In this document: piece after piece, positions 24,401-33,937 of the stretch
Position numbering within the stretch: the stretch's first letter is position 1
How the letters are laid out: the number at the start of each line of letters is the position of its first letter
Assembly: GCA_951799405.1 (NCBI GenBank)
Contig: OX637353.1
Span: 14,322,001 to 14,386,000 of the forward strand
DNA from: Agapetus fuscipes
Taxonomy: Eukaryota > Arthropoda > Insecta > Trichoptera > Glossosomatidae
Length of the DNA stretch: 64,000 nucleotides
Direction of reading: 5' to 3'
Program-made: the position numbers and the translations under genes
The notes under the pieces: generated by a model
Database searches by the model: none
Seen by the model: only the letters and a program-made list of their open reading frames with translations
Told to the model about the DNA's origin: nothing

Positions 24401-25904
24401 ACCCAGTTGTTGTAAGGTTGGATGGACCTTTCAGTGACCGGTCTTTGGTAAAGGTTTATGAATTTTCAACTCAGCGAAGAGCACATTCGAAATATAAATG
24501 GTATATTTTTTGTGCTCCGCCGGGATCCGAATCCACAACCTTCCATTTACGAGTCCGAAGTGTTGCCATTGGACTACGGACCGGTCCAAGATGCCAACGA
24601 CACGCGGTGTACCTGAGCGGTAACCCATCCAAGTACTATCCGCGCCCAATGTTGCTTAACTTCGGTGATCTATGGGAACCGGTGCTTTCAACATGGTAAC
24701 GTCGTTGACTAAATACATGATACAGCGAATGGACCATCGGAGCCTGGAAAAGACGGTTGTGATGACATAAACAAAAGAGCGCAGGACAGTGGGAAGACCG
24801 AGATTATGGCGGCTGGACAGAATAGTGGCAGTCTGCCGTGCAGTAGAAGTATGAGATTGAGGGACGAAGGCGTTGGACAGGCAGCGGTGGCTGCGGTTGA
24901 TCAAAGAGGCCAGGACCTACGCTGGGTTGTCTTGTGATTGATGATGATGATCATGAGGTTGACCACAGATACCTTAAAATGAGAGCATGCAGCAGTAACC
25001 AATAGATACTTTACTTTAATAGCTAGTTTACCTTCCCGCATTTGATCCTCATGAATTTTCTTGTAGTCGTGCCAGTCTATTTTTCTTTTATCTCTTTTTG
25101 CGTGAATCTAAAAAAAAACAAACAATAAATTGTAATATTTTATGAAAAAAGTTGCACAGAACCAAACAAAATAATCCAGGATTCTTTTTCATTATGATAT
25201 TTCAATGATAGCAACCTCAGCAAATTAAAGATTTGCTGTGTGGCATACCTACTCCCAAAAACTGCTCCTTACACTCTAACTTACAAAAACTGCTCCTAAA
25301 AAAATCTCTACCGGGGTTTACCGGGATCAATTTAATAAAAATTGCAGTTTTTTTATTTTGCACGATTTATTTTTGCACAATTATTTCTTTTTAGTTGCGT
25401 TATTTTAAGATACGGTTCACAGACGGCTTAGGTGCTGGTCTGGCTACAGAGCATCTCGGTCTTTATTTATAGGTGAGAATAAGGGTGATTCTCGAAACAT
25501 TGAGAACTGGCACATGCGAGATTTAGCCAGACAATTCTAAGCATTCATTTTCGTTAGTGAATATTTGAAAAAATATTTGAATTTGACCTTGTAAACTGAC
25601 ATATTTAAAGACAAAATTTTCAATTTCTTTACAAGGCACACAGACATACGAGTAACAACACCAAGGATTTTGTTTACATTACAAAGCTATCCATAGACAA
25701 ACTGGGCAGAATGTACAGTGTCTGAAATGGATCTTATTGTTAATGTTTGTTTACCTGCTGGTGCAGGGCTTCGAACCTGGCGTACTGCGATTTGTGCTCG
25801 GGTAGAGTAAGCGGCCGCACAATCTTGAAAGTGAAAACAGTCAGAGACACCACGCAGAGCGCCATCAGCAGGAACTTCACAACGCTGGCCACGTTCCTCC
25901 TCAT
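12472..25904 (-). CDS. Galnt10-like (pgant): Polypeptide N-acetylgalactosaminyltransferase, GALNT10 type
   Basis: It transfers GalNAc from UDP-GalNAc to Ser/Thr of secretory proteins in the Golgi, the first step of mucin-type O-glycosylation. Ten exons: 25904-25755, 25107-25032, 23537-23226, 21656-21468, 18736-18559, 18019-17791, 16592-16371, 14040-13889, 12927-12813, 12660-12472. All introns are GT-AG and every phase matches. They sum to 1,812 nt, 603 residues plus TAA, which is also the length I recall for human GALNT10. Residues 5-27 form the type II membrane anchor. The GT-A catalytic domain starts near [12 protein letters not shown]. The metal-binding D-S-H is at 228-230, F-D-W-E-M-Y-Y follows, and the acceptor-side W-G-G-E-Q-Y-E starts at 331. 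A ricin-type lectin domain covers about 453-590, with C-V-D, C-F-D and C-L-E repeats plus Q-M-W and Q-R-W motifs. The linker [13 protein letters not shown] and C-K-P-F-K-W-F-M favour GALNT10. PGANT6 may be the fly orthologue, from memory. Introns hold many repeats. Confidence 0.96.
12715..12802 (+). mobile_element. RTE-like LINE C-terminal scrap inside intron 9 of the GalNAc-transferase gene
   Basis: Resembles the end of the LINE at 39010-39935 (ACACAGCAGCCGA, AGTGGACTGAG). It makes up most of the 152-bp intron 12812-12661 and ends about 10 bp from the splice donor. Confidence 0.55.
13234..13700 (-). repeat. SINE-C copy interrupted by a MITE
   Basis: The two halves are 13234-13277 and 13524-13700 on the minus strand. 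Family features are present on both sides of the insertion (CTAAGCTGCAAGATATG on the left; TGCATGCC to GGGTGGTCAG on the right). Lies in intron 8 of the GalNAc-transferase gene. Confidence 0.75.
13278..13523. mobile_element. MITE with CGACTGCTCCAAGGAAG termini
   Basis: Inverted ends of 17 bp, with ATAT directly repeated on both sides (13274-13277 and 13524-13527), interpreted as the target duplication. No coding capacity. Confidence 0.82.
14060..15760. other. Unclassified intronic DNA with a GC-richer block
   Basis: Intron 7 of the GalNAc-transferase gene. Two stretches, about 14110-14430 and 14990-15560, are richer in GC than the flanks and have short open frames up to 84 codons. I see no splice sites or protein motifs that make them exons and no terminal repeats. 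They may be old retrotransposon pieces. Confidence 0.4.
16070..16350 (+). mobile_element. CR1/L2-like LINE 3' end, next to a SINE-B scrap
   Basis: From about 16130 the plus strand encodes the end of a CR1-type reverse transcriptase ORF (L-R-S-A-A-like start, then [10 protein letters not shown] and S-Y-G-Q). Compared with the related copy at 22530-22835 it lacks an internal segment. The first 55 bp are a SINE-B end (TAGTGTAACTTCTTGCCGG). Confidence 0.65.
16814..17067. mobile_element. Long-inverted-repeat MITE (TTAGTCGTCGGTTGAGCCCA family)
   Basis: Ends begin GGGACTATTCTTAGACATTT and match inversely for tens of bases, through GAGCCCAC and CTTTGACAAACTA. The palindromic core is shared with 966-1139. 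A second long copy is at 44401-44640. Confidence 0.8.
17085..17250 (+). repeat. SINE-C copy, 5' truncated
   Basis: Begins near AGGTCGGCCAAATTTGCAGG and ends at GCAACACAGATTAT. In intron 6 of the GalNAc-transferase gene. Confidence 0.65.
17390..17742 (+). mobile_element. LINE reverse transcriptase C-terminal fragment with Cys/His motif
   Basis: An open frame of about 117 codons ends in [12 protein letters not shown] and a C-P-S-C-P-T-S-C block, then A-R-Y-W-A-N. That is the zinc-knuckle-like end of many insect non-LTR reverse transcriptases. The related piece at 21225-21430 ends the same way. Confidence 0.75.
18072..18335 (-). repeat. SINE-B copy
   Basis: Minus-strand copy with the tRNA-like head (GGTCGATAGCTTAATTGGTA, damaged A box) and body through AGTTACACTACTGG. 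Confidence 0.75.
18342..18545 (-). repeat. SINE-A copy
   Basis: Minus-strand copy with the head GGTCCGTAGCTCAGTGGTAA and GGTTCGAATCCTGG (B box), ending within the body. It lies 14 bp from the splice donor of exon 5 of the GalNAc-transferase gene. Confidence 0.8.
18790..20567 (+). mobile_element. DNA transposon, about 1.8 kb, decayed transposase-like ORF
   Basis: The ends AATAATTCAGGAGGTGAGAT and their complement are near-perfect inverted repeats. Subterminal repeats of TGGTCAAGTCC lie on both sides. Inside, an ATG at 19154 opens a basic, Lys-rich frame of about 36 codons ending near a possible donor. From 19566 another frame of about 80 codons contains R-T-G-T-G-K and V-C-R-T-T-F-L. A Cys-rich N-terminal module with a V-C-R-x-x-F-L motif occurs in some insect transposase-like proteins, but I cannot name the superfamily. 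No catalytic DDE/D domain is visible. It occupies most of intron 4 of the GalNAc-transferase gene. Confidence 0.7.
20615..20870 (+). repeat. SINE-C copy, diverged
   Basis: Recognised by CACTTTGCCAATGTCACCCC and GCAACTTAGATTATAGATTA. Confidence 0.7.
21010..21200. repeat. Inverted-end repeat (TTGATTGTAGAGGCATT family), partial
   Basis: Has the left terminus TTGATTGTAGAGGCATTAAC and a core containing ACCGGTTGTGGAATTAAAAT. Copies at 38890-39050 and 46770-46905 have the core followed by the complementary terminus, so the full element probably has inverted ends. Confidence 0.55.
21225..21430 (+). mobile_element. LINE reverse transcriptase C-terminal fragment
   Basis: Translates with breaks to a [12 protein letters not shown] motif, a C-Q-A-C-P-T-S-C block and Q-R-W-A-K-I-M then stop, like the end at 17390-17742. 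It finishes 38 bp from the splice donor side of exon 4 of the GalNAc-transferase gene. Confidence 0.7.
21735..21895 (-). repeat. SINE-B copy, partial
   Basis: Contains the tRNA-like head (GATAGCTTAGTTGGTAGAGT) and the start of the body up to the GTGAAGGCTGATTAAA region. Confidence 0.75.
22287..22495 (+). repeat. SINE-C copy with internal deletions
   Basis: Starts CCTTGACTTATAGGTTGG and lacks part of the middle and 3' regions. Confidence 0.75.
22530..22835 (-). mobile_element. CR1/L2-like LINE, end of the reverse transcriptase ORF
   Basis: The minus strand encodes a degraded C terminus with [23 protein letters not shown] and W-N-A-I-P-A-S-L-R. After a frameshift it continues [10 protein letters not shown] and S-Y-G-Q-A-P-L. 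This resembles the last segment of CR1/L2-type ORF2. Confidence 0.78.
23030..23190 (-). repeat. SINE-A copy, partial
   Basis: Tail and 3' body only (GGTGAGGGCTGTTTTTGTGT, CAAGCAAGACCCAGCTGCTG). It ends 35 bp before exon 3 of the GalNAc-transferase gene. Confidence 0.75.
23880..24260 (-). mobile_element. LINE 3' end: Cys/His motif plus 3' UTR
   Basis: The minus strand reads [18 protein letters not shown] and then a stop. The AT-rich 3' region that follows contains GAACAAAGAACTTCACAGTTG. The same 3' region, without the coding part, recurs near 33150-33270 and 63890-63960. Confidence 0.75.
24290..24715 (-). repeat. SINE-A, full composite copy: 5S rRNA-like head plus tRNA-like body
   Basis: On the minus strand positions 24715-24595 resemble 5S rRNA: GATCACCGAAGTTAAGCAAC, GGCGCGGATAGTACTTGGAT, then TACACCGCGTGTCGTTGGC, covering the 5S internal promoter region. 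It runs straight into TTGGACCGGTCCGTAGTCCA and the tRNA-like section with GGATTCGGATCCCGG. The SINE-A body follows, with a tail of TATTATTATT. The same junction is seen at 51935-52385. Confidence 0.88.
24705..24950 (-). repeat. Unclassified dispersed repeat
   Basis: Complement of a segment also seen at 8890-9030 and 47690-47885 (CCGCTGCCTGTCC, CCCATACTCCTAC, GGCAGTCTGCCAC). No coding or terminal features seen. Confidence 0.55.
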
Positions 25905-26054
25905 CTTTACCCTAAAACTGAAAATCAGTAAACATGTTTAATGAATAGGAATTGGAAATCGCAATTCATAATTTAAATAAAAAAAATTGGCCAATTTTTA
26001 CATAGCGCCGTTTAGTGGCACTAGCCACCCCATGAGAGCTTGCTTAAGGTAATA

Positions 26055-26275
26055 ATACGCAACTAAGCTACACATACAGTGTAACTTCTTGCCTGCGTTA
26101 TCCAGGCCGGCCTCACAACAATCACTTTTATTTGAAACGGGAGTATTTATTGTGAGTTTTTGAAATGGGTACCGAAACAGAAAATCATTTCTGACACCCT
26201 GGGTGGGGATCAAACCCTTGCTCTCGGCATGGAATGCAAGCATTCTATCAACTGAGCTATTGACAGGACTTTATA
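26055..26275 (-). repeat. SINE-B copy with internal deletion
   Basis: Head GGTCGATAGCTCAGTT-like sequence is present as its complement near 26250; the body is shortened. Confidence 0.7.
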
Positions 26276-26276
26276 C

Positions 26277-26495
26277 CAGCTTGGTCACCTCTACAAAGCT
26301 CAAGCAAGACCCAGTTGCTGTAAGGCTGGATGAACCTTTAGTGAACAGTCTTTGGTACAGGTATATGAATTTTTTAACCCAGCGAAGAGCATATTTGAAA
26401 ATATAAATGGAATATTTTTTGCGCTCCGCCGGGATTCAAACCCACGACCTTCCATTTACAAGTCAGAAGTGTTAACTATTAGACTACAGACAAAA
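26277..26495 (-). repeat. SINE-A copy
   Basis: tRNA-like part and body present (CTCCGCCGGGATTCAAACCC on the plus strand); it directly adjoins a SINE-B copy. Confidence 0.75.
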
Positions 26496-26689
26496 TGAAA
26501 GATAGATTTCTACAATCATTAAGTGATGTAAATATGAAACGTAGTTTGCTTGCTCACAATCTATTGCTATGTGACAGTCTAAATACCTTTTAATATGTTA
26601 ATGGAATAGAAACAAGTTTTCATTTATAATTAGAACAAATATCGTAAATGATCAAAAAACTACAATTGTAATTAATTACGATTATGTTG

Positions 26690-27275
26690 GAAGAATGACC
26701 GGTGAATTTGAAAGAAGAATAATGAAAGGCAGGTGCGTACTGGGTGCTACCGCTAGCATCGCCAGGAACCAGAATCTTTCAAAAAATGTTCGACTGGCGG
26801 TGCACGGTGGTATACTAGTGCCCACTCTGATGTATGGAAGTGAAGCCTGGACGGTGAGTGAAAGTGAGATAAGTAAAGTCCATATGGTAGAAATGGATTA
26901 CTTAAGAAGTATGATTGGAAAAAGACGGAGTGATAGGGTGAGGAATGATTTTGTTAGAGAGGAATGCGGTGTAAGAGAAAGTGTGAAAGTAAAGATAAAA
27001 AGAAGTATACTTAGATGGTTTGGACATTTGGAGAGAATGAATGAGGAAAGAATGACGAAGAAAGTATATGCTGCAAGAATTGATGGATGTCGTGGAAGAG
27101 GAAGACCGAGAAAGGTATGGATGGACCAAATTTTCGAAATAGCGAGTGAATGGGATATCCAGAGTCATAATAAAAGGAGAGCTTGTATGAAAAAAGTTAT
27201 GACTCTGGATGAAATGAAAGAAGTATGCAAGGACAGGAATAAGTGGCGGCTAATCTGCAATGCTGATTTTTAATG
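26690..27275 (+). mobile_element. RTE-like LINE, intact C-terminal reading frame
   Basis: An uninterrupted frame of 192 codons, 26695-27273, encodes the C-terminal part of a non-LTR reverse transcriptase. Motifs include P-T-L-M-Y-G-S-E-A-W-T-V, L-R-S-M-I-G, R-W-F-G-H-L-E-R-M, G-R-G-R-P-R-K-V-W and K-W-R-L-I-C. Its open state contrasts with the broken relatives at 3918 and 63505 and suggests a recent insertion. It is 5' truncated: no catalytic Y-A-D-D region. Confidence 0.85.
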
Positions 27276-27389
27276 TTGGTTTATTGGCTTGCTACATTTT
27301 TTGCATAAGACATTTTTTACTTTTTTTGTATAGATTTATTTTTAAGGTTTTGTTGCTTTCTTATACTTAAATGTTATTTATTACTCGTA

Positions 27390-27650
27390 TTCCTTGACTT
27401 ATAGGTTGGTATGAGGCTGACCACCCATACTGTAAAAAATGGTTCACTTTGCCAATGTCACCCCTGTTTCAGGGAATGTCGGCAAGAGTTGCAGGGCTTA
27501 TGTTCATTTGAGGTTTGGATTTTATTTGTAAGTACACAATCAGCATTTGTAAGCGCTAACTACACGTGTTTGTTTGTGGGCATATATCTGAGAGCTTTGA
27601 ATGAATATATCCTTGCAACTTAGATTATAGATTATAGATTATAGATGTAG
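27390..27650 (+). repeat. SINE-C copy, full length
   Basis: From CCTTGACTTATAGGTTGG to TTAGATTATAGATTATAG; followed 40 bp later by an inverted copy. Confidence 0.85.
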
Positions 27651-27689
27651 TCTGTTATCCATGTTTCCAAAATATATTATTAACATTTC

Positions 27690-27915
27690 TAATTCACATT
27701 CAATGCATGCCCACAAACAGACTTCTATATAAAATCTCATTTACGCATGCCGCATGTAGGCTTACATACACCATAAAAACTCAATCTCAAATGAACATAA
27801 GCTCTGCAACTCTTGCCGACCTTCCCTGAAACAGGGTTGACATTGGCAAATTGAGCCGTTTTTTACAGTATGGGTGGTCAGCCTCATACCAACTTAAAAG
27901 TCGAGGAACACAAAT
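27690..27915 (-). repeat. SINE-C copy
   Basis: Inverted relative to the copy at 27390-27650; together they form a potential long hairpin. Confidence 0.8.
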
Positions 27916-28082
27916 AATTAATTACACTGAACTACCTACTTATGTAAAACAAAAATCACTAAGTAAATAATACAAGTAAAATGTAAACAATGTCTATAAA
28001 AATGAGCATTGAAAATTTAAAAGCCTTAGCCTATGCAGCCAACATTACAGATCAAATGCCAAAGCACAAAAATATTCAATTT

Positions 28083-28395
28083 CTTGGGCCGGTCCGTAGT
28101 CCAATGGCAACACTTCGGACTCGTAAATGGAAGGTTGTGGATTCGGATCCCGGCGGAGCACAAAAAATATACCATTTATATTTCGAATGCGCTCTTCGCT
28201 GAGTTGAAAAATTCATAAACCTTTGCCAAAAAGACCGGTCACTGAAAGGTCCATCCAACCTTACAAGTTACAACAACTGGGTCTTACTTGAGAATCGGCG
28301 CTTTCTACAGCGACGACCGAGCTCGCAGAGGGCTCTTGAGGTGTGATACACACAAAAACAGCGCTCACCAAATAAGTAAATCATCCTAATATTAT
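28083..28395 (+). repeat. SINE-A copy, lacking the 5S head
   Basis: Starts TTGGGCCGGTCCGTAGTCCA; the tRNA-like part, body and TATTATTATT tail are all present. Confidence 0.88.
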
Positions 28396-28399
28396 TATT

Positions 28400-30700
28400 A
28401 TGTAAAAAAAAATTACAATAAAAAATGAGCATTGATAATTTAAAAGCCTTAGACTTAGCTGCCAACATTACAGATCAACTGCCATTTTTTTCGGTCCTTA
28501 CATACTTCTTGATTGTTTTAAATAAAACAACAAAATATTCAAAGCACAATTTTGTATTTACAACTTTTTCTCAACCATCAAACGTCACACTTGTATGGGA
28601 CAACAATCCTTAGCAACCACCAACTAAATATTTGTTAACCTTTTCCCTAGCAACCTGGCAGTGTGACATCACAATTTTATCCACGTCAATTGATGTGCAG
28701 ACTTCATTTGATTTTATATACTAACTAAGATAAAGAACTTCAATTTTAATTCACAAAAAAATATGTCTATAATTTTTTTGACGAGTCCATGGATAAAATT
28801 AGGTTAGGCCACGAAATTGTGTCTCCGCGCATACATCAAAATTAACCCGAACCGTATTGGAGCCTATATAATAGGGTTTTGATAATAAATTACACCAATT
28901 TACAGTTAAACAATTAAATAAGAATTATTTTACCTGTACAAATTTGTGAACATGAAAATGTATGCGTGCAAGACACAAAATAGATAAAAATCACCGCATT
29001 CTATAATCTTTACTACTTAATCATGCTCATCCCTGATAAAAATTCAAATAAAATAAAACAAAGTCTGGTGCACAAAAACAAAATGATGAACACAAGACAA
29101 AATGAAAGAGAAACTTGTTGAAAGTTTAATTGGAATATATTCTTAAATATTTTAATTAATCAATTTAGATGGTACTCACAAAGAAAATGGGAATCCGAAA
29201 TGCCTAAAATATTTTACTTTTTCGTGGGACACTTTGCCGTGAACTGTAAACATGTCAACTCACAAACAGTCAAAACGTTTTCTTTTTTTAATTTCACAAA
29301 AAAACTAACGTATTCTGGTTCACAACCAGTGCTTAAAGCTTTATACCTACCCGAAACAAGCCTTCAAACCCTTGTAATTTTATAAAAATACCCTTTTTAA
29401 CTGAATTTATTTTAAAACTACAAGAAAAATCACTTTTACTATTTTTGTGTACGTCACAAATAATGGTTTACATTCGCACAATATATTGTTTTATTTAAAC
29501 AGGTGGCGAAAAATAAATTAGTATGCTAAAAAGTAAACACGTTTTTTTTTTAATGAAAAGAAACTGTATGTACCTGCAACGTAAACTTTACTCTCATTTT
29601 TGTAAAACTTATTAATTTAAGATAATGTTCTTGGGCAGTTTGCAGCTGTTAAAATATTCCTTAGGGCATATTACAATAATATACTATGTTATATAGGTAC
29701 CTAGACTAAAATTATTCATTATTGTACATAAATGGTCATATTTTTAATATTTTTTTCAATTCTATAGGTACATATGGATTTTTTCTTTTCTAGTTTCAAT
29801 CCTGGGATTGGTTTGCAGCAATTTCTTTCACTCTTCTCCTTCATTCTTCCCTGTCTATTTCTATAATCTCGAGTTGTCCCCACCCGGAGATCCGAACAGG
29901 GGACAATTTTACCTTCGGAGAATTTTACTAGAGATTTAGTCATATTTGCTGGTTCTTGGGATGCCACTTGGCCCTTGAATGTGGCAGTTTCCCGTTTCTT
30001 TCCACATCCTATGCCGTTGACCACGAAGGTTCTTCCGCCTTTGGAGATTATTTACTTCTCCAGGACAAGAGGGTGCCCTAGCCAACATTTTTGTCTAGTG
30101 AAACAAAAGTTGGTCGTCAGCTTATTCCGGCCAACGCTCAGTCCCCTTTCTGTTTAGCCGCCATTACGCGTTTCCATCTTCACCACAGGGAGGTACAGAA
30201 TAGGGATTTTGGTTTCATTGTGGCTGAGACCATATGGCATTACTCAGTCACTCCACAGCTTGAAGACTAAAATGGATTGAATAGACTGAACATGGATTTA
30301 GATCTACAAATAAATAAAACATGTCAATTTGTGAAGTATAAGTTTATTGCAAAAATAACGACGAATGTACATAAACCACATGAGTGCTTAATTTTCAAAA
30401 AATATATATCCCAGGTGTAAGGTCCCCTTTTTTAATTAATTACACGGAAAAAAAATCTTCTGCTTTTTTCAAAACCTACATACAATAAGGATGGTTGCAT
30501 TTTTTTTTATTATCATTAATTGATGAGGCATTCACTTTGTAACCTTTCATTTTTAAAATATTAAAAATTAAAAACAATTTGTAGGTATATGGTTACGAGG
30601 CGCGAGTAAAATTAACTAATGTAGGACCGGTTTCAAAAAAAAAACTTTTGAATTAAAAATTAAATTAATCAAAAATATTGATATCTGATAAACTGTTACA
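28400..30700. other. Gene-free AT-rich DNA
   Basis: No exon with coding bias and splice support. It contains a repeat near 28560-28690 (CAAACGTCACACTTGTATGG, CCCTAGCAACCTGGCAGTG) that recurs at about 9240, 34430, 50810 and 57600. A GC-richer unclassified block lies at about 29780-30250. Confidence 0.5.
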
Positions 30701-30746
30701 GAAATAACTTGCTACAACTTCGAAGTTACATGGTTATCATCACCTA

Positions 30747-30982
30747 CTTCTTCAGGAGACACCCTAGTTGTACAGTGAGCAAGGATGAACTGACCATGAT
30801 CATGATCTATTTTACATGAAACAACAATCAGCTGTTCAGGCACTGCCATGTTTTATTCCGTCCTATCATCAAATAGGTACGGTAAAATCTAACGACGGTC
30901 GTCAAGACATCCACCCCATAAGTCCTTGTTCTGGACTCTGTTCACTTTGCTCACTGTACAACAAGGGTGTCTCCTGAAGAAG
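30747..30982. mobile_element. Foldback element (CTTCTTCAGGAGACACCC termini)
   Basis: Left arm CTTCTTCAGGAGACACCCTA and right arm GGGTGTCTCCTGAAGAAG pair over about 35 bp, including the adjoining TTGTACAGTGAGCAA. Single arms of related sequence occur near 34290, 45830, 54070 and 61440. Confidence 0.75.
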
Positions 30983-31209
30983 TTGGTTCTGATAACGATG
31001 AACAGTGAGGATAAAGCTAAGTTTCCAGGAATGGTTTACCAAATATGTGCATTTTTTAATTTGTACACAAAAAACAAAAATAAAATTTTCAAAATACATT
31101 CTTGACATGTAGTATGGAAATAAAACCAACAATTTAGGACTTTTTTTACAAAAATAGGAGAAATGTATTGAAAAAGAAAATAATTTTGTCATCATTTCCA
31201 TGTATTTAT

Positions 31210-33080
31210 CTATGATCTTAAGTTGCAAAGATTGTTGACATGCTGCATGTGTACTTAAAAAATAAAAACACAAATCTCAAATGAGTCCTATAACTGCAAA
31301 CGCCGTCATCTCCAAATCTTATGATTTTTGAGATAATTATTGAATTTGATTCTGCGCACAGTGGCGTGACTATCATACAAGCTAAAAAGCTAAGCATGCG
31401 TACCATCAGAAATGCAAATAATGAATATTTTTGGGTAGATTACAGACATTTAAAGTCATTCGTCTTTTTAAATTTCCCCCCATCAAAAATCGTGCTGCTG
31501 CCATCTGTGTGTGGCAGTAGGTTATTATTATTAGATTGATGAAGTAAACTCTGTTACGCAACCGTTATTGAGAAATGTATCCCTGTCTTTGTTTAACGTA
31601 TGAAAAAAGCTTGTTCTCTGTAAGCTTGTATGAATATAGTCGGTTAAGCTCTTTTGTCATTATAAATGAACACAATATTATTACAGATTGTGCTTGGGAG
31701 TACACATGATAATAATATCACCATATGCTTAGCTTTTCGTCCATTCAATTTTACGATTCCAGACTGGAGCCATTTACAGTTGTATGAATGACCGATTGTA
31801 TTTTCAATAAACTGTCGCGTCAGGTGCGTTTTATTCGAATAACAGAATAATTGACTTATTCCTTGTTTGCGATCGAACCCACTTTTTTGCAAAACCAAGA
31901 TAATATTAATTTTGTTATTTTATGAAGATTGTTAATTTTGTTTTTTTATTAAAAATTAATAATCATTAGATTATTAATTTTGCTTTTTTATTTTTGTCTT
32001 TTTTTGTCCACCTTTTTTGATAGTATATAAAATTAATTCCGGTGAAAATATTGTTGTGCCTTGTGAGGATCTTAAGTGTGTGAAGGTTTTATTGTTTCAA
32101 TCCAAAATCTAAGTCTGAAGAAATTAAGAAGCACTGGGGAAAAGAAACATCGGGGTAAGATGTATTATTTGTAATTTAGTGCAACCTTAATTATCCAGCA
32201 TGCGTACGGAAGAAACTGTAGGCACGCCACTGTCTGCGCAGTGTAACAAATCATTTGCTGTGTGCAATGCGATGAAAACCTCACTTAATCCTTCGTAATT
32301 TGAATTGAAAAAGTATGATTTCGTGCAAACGCCGTCATCTCCAACCGGTTCCAAATTGCGTTCAAAACACAAGTTTATTTTTCTCGAAATCATAGCGTAA
32401 GGAGTTGACTGCGTTTGCATTTATACGACTCAAATGAAAATAAGCCCTGATTTTTTTGTCGCCCTTCCTTGAAACAAAGGTGACATTGGTAGTGTGAGCC
32501 AATGTTTACAGGATGGGTTGTCAGCCTTAAGCCAACATATGAATCGAGGTACCATTTCTCCCATCCTTTCATCTCAATTCGTCATTTCAATTTATTTTTA
32601 AATCCTAGATTGCTCTTTTTGGTTGTATAACTCTATGGTTGTATACAACGTTTTTTTGTAAAAAACACAAAATATAGATACAAATGATTTTCTAAAATTA
32701 AGCACTGACATTAGGAATGCTATTGTAAAAAATGACAAATCACTGTTTCCAAAATAAATACCATACAAAAAATAATCGAAAATTTTACATGTAAGTACTG
32801 GAGAGTACAAAAACAAAATCTTAAATAAAAAAGAAATACATAAAATATTGCAAATAACCTTTACATATATATTACAACTAAACGCATACACGTCCACATG
32901 AAATCATAACAATTTTATTGAATTTCTACATTTTACATTTGTTTGAATTTTCAAAAGCTAAAATAATCTCAAAAGTATAAATTAACAGTAAAATTTTAAG
33001 TAAAAATTTACACTTGACAATGGAGTGATCATGGCGCAAGTCGAGAGTAAATTAATATTGACGGAGAAGATACTAGCTGA
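31210..33080. other. Gene-free DNA with SINE-C scraps
   Basis: Partial SINE-C sequence lies at about 31205-31300 and 32420-32560, minus strand. The phrase GCAAACGCCGTCATCTCCAA occurs at 31294 and 32325, showing another repeat. No gene recognised. Confidence 0.45.
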
Positions 33081-33280
33081 AGGCCTTGATACATACTATA
33101 TGGCTCACCCATTGACTAATAACATCTGTGGACAAGAAGTTATTTTAACGAAAATAGACATATATATCTGTCTCAACTTTCTTACGAAAATGGTCATTAG
33201 ATAGAAAGAGAACAAAGAACTTCACAGTTGCATTTTCGTTTGTACAAAAAACTCAACAAAAGCCCAAAAAAAAAATCTTG
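33080..33280 (+). mobile_element. LINE 3' UTR fragment
   Basis: Matches the 3' region of the LINE at 23880-24260, with AGAGAACAAAGAACTTCACA and TTTTAACGAAAATAGACAT. Confidence 0.6.
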
Positions 33281-33344
33281 AATGTTGGTACCATTGCAAA
33301 TAATGGCTGCCGATTTGACCGGAAATAGCTAAAGTTGACAGATA

Positions 33345-33412
33345 ATTTCATTTCATTTCATTTCATTTCATTTCATTTTCATTTCATTTTCATTTTATTT
33401 CATTTCATATTT
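33345..33412. repeat. Microsatellite of ATTTC units
   Basis: Tandem 5-bp units with a few T insertions. Confidence 0.9.
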
Positions 33413-33699
33413 TAATTTTATCACTCATTTCATTATAACCATTGTGATATTTTATGCGTAATATTTGTAATTGTTGCCGCCATACATTTGGGGTACCACT
33501 GCAACGTTTGACACATGAGGAGCGCAACAGGGAACAAGTATGAACCAATTCAGTACTTTAGTTACCGCTCCCCTATATTATAACTCCATGGGCCCACCTG
33601 TCAACTGGACCTGTCAAACATCAAAGTATACTGAAAAATCATGCAAAATCCTATGTTCACTTTGAGTTTTGACACCCAAGAATTACACATCGCTGCCTT

Positions 33700-33937
33700 A
33701 GTTCTTGTTTATCGTATACGCCATTGAGAAAATTTTACATGAGCAATGTTTGCATGTGTACTGGACCAATGTGTCTTATGAAAACAAGATTTTTTTTTTT
33801 TAAATATTTAAAAGAACTCTCACATTATCGAGATTTACGGTTTTTCTTAGCTCAGATTGTGTAGAATTTGATTCATAAGACAACTGCATGAAAATGTCAT
33901 ATTTGACAAGATTGGCGTATACGATAAACAAGAACTG
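33700..33937. mobile_element. MITE with AGTTCTTGTTT ends
   Basis: Ends AGTTCTTGTTTATCGTATAC and GTATACGATAAACAAGAACT are inverted over 20 bp. Related copies are at 34820-35047 and 42200-42436. Confidence 0.8.

Noticed and set aside
24595..24715. Possible 5S rRNA gene
   Set aside because: Substituted relative to 5S and fused to a tRNA-like SINE body without a T-run terminator; a SINE head fits better.
29719..30250. Possible gene in the GC-richer block
   Set aside because: Short frames on both strands without motifs or splice support; probably an old transposon piece.
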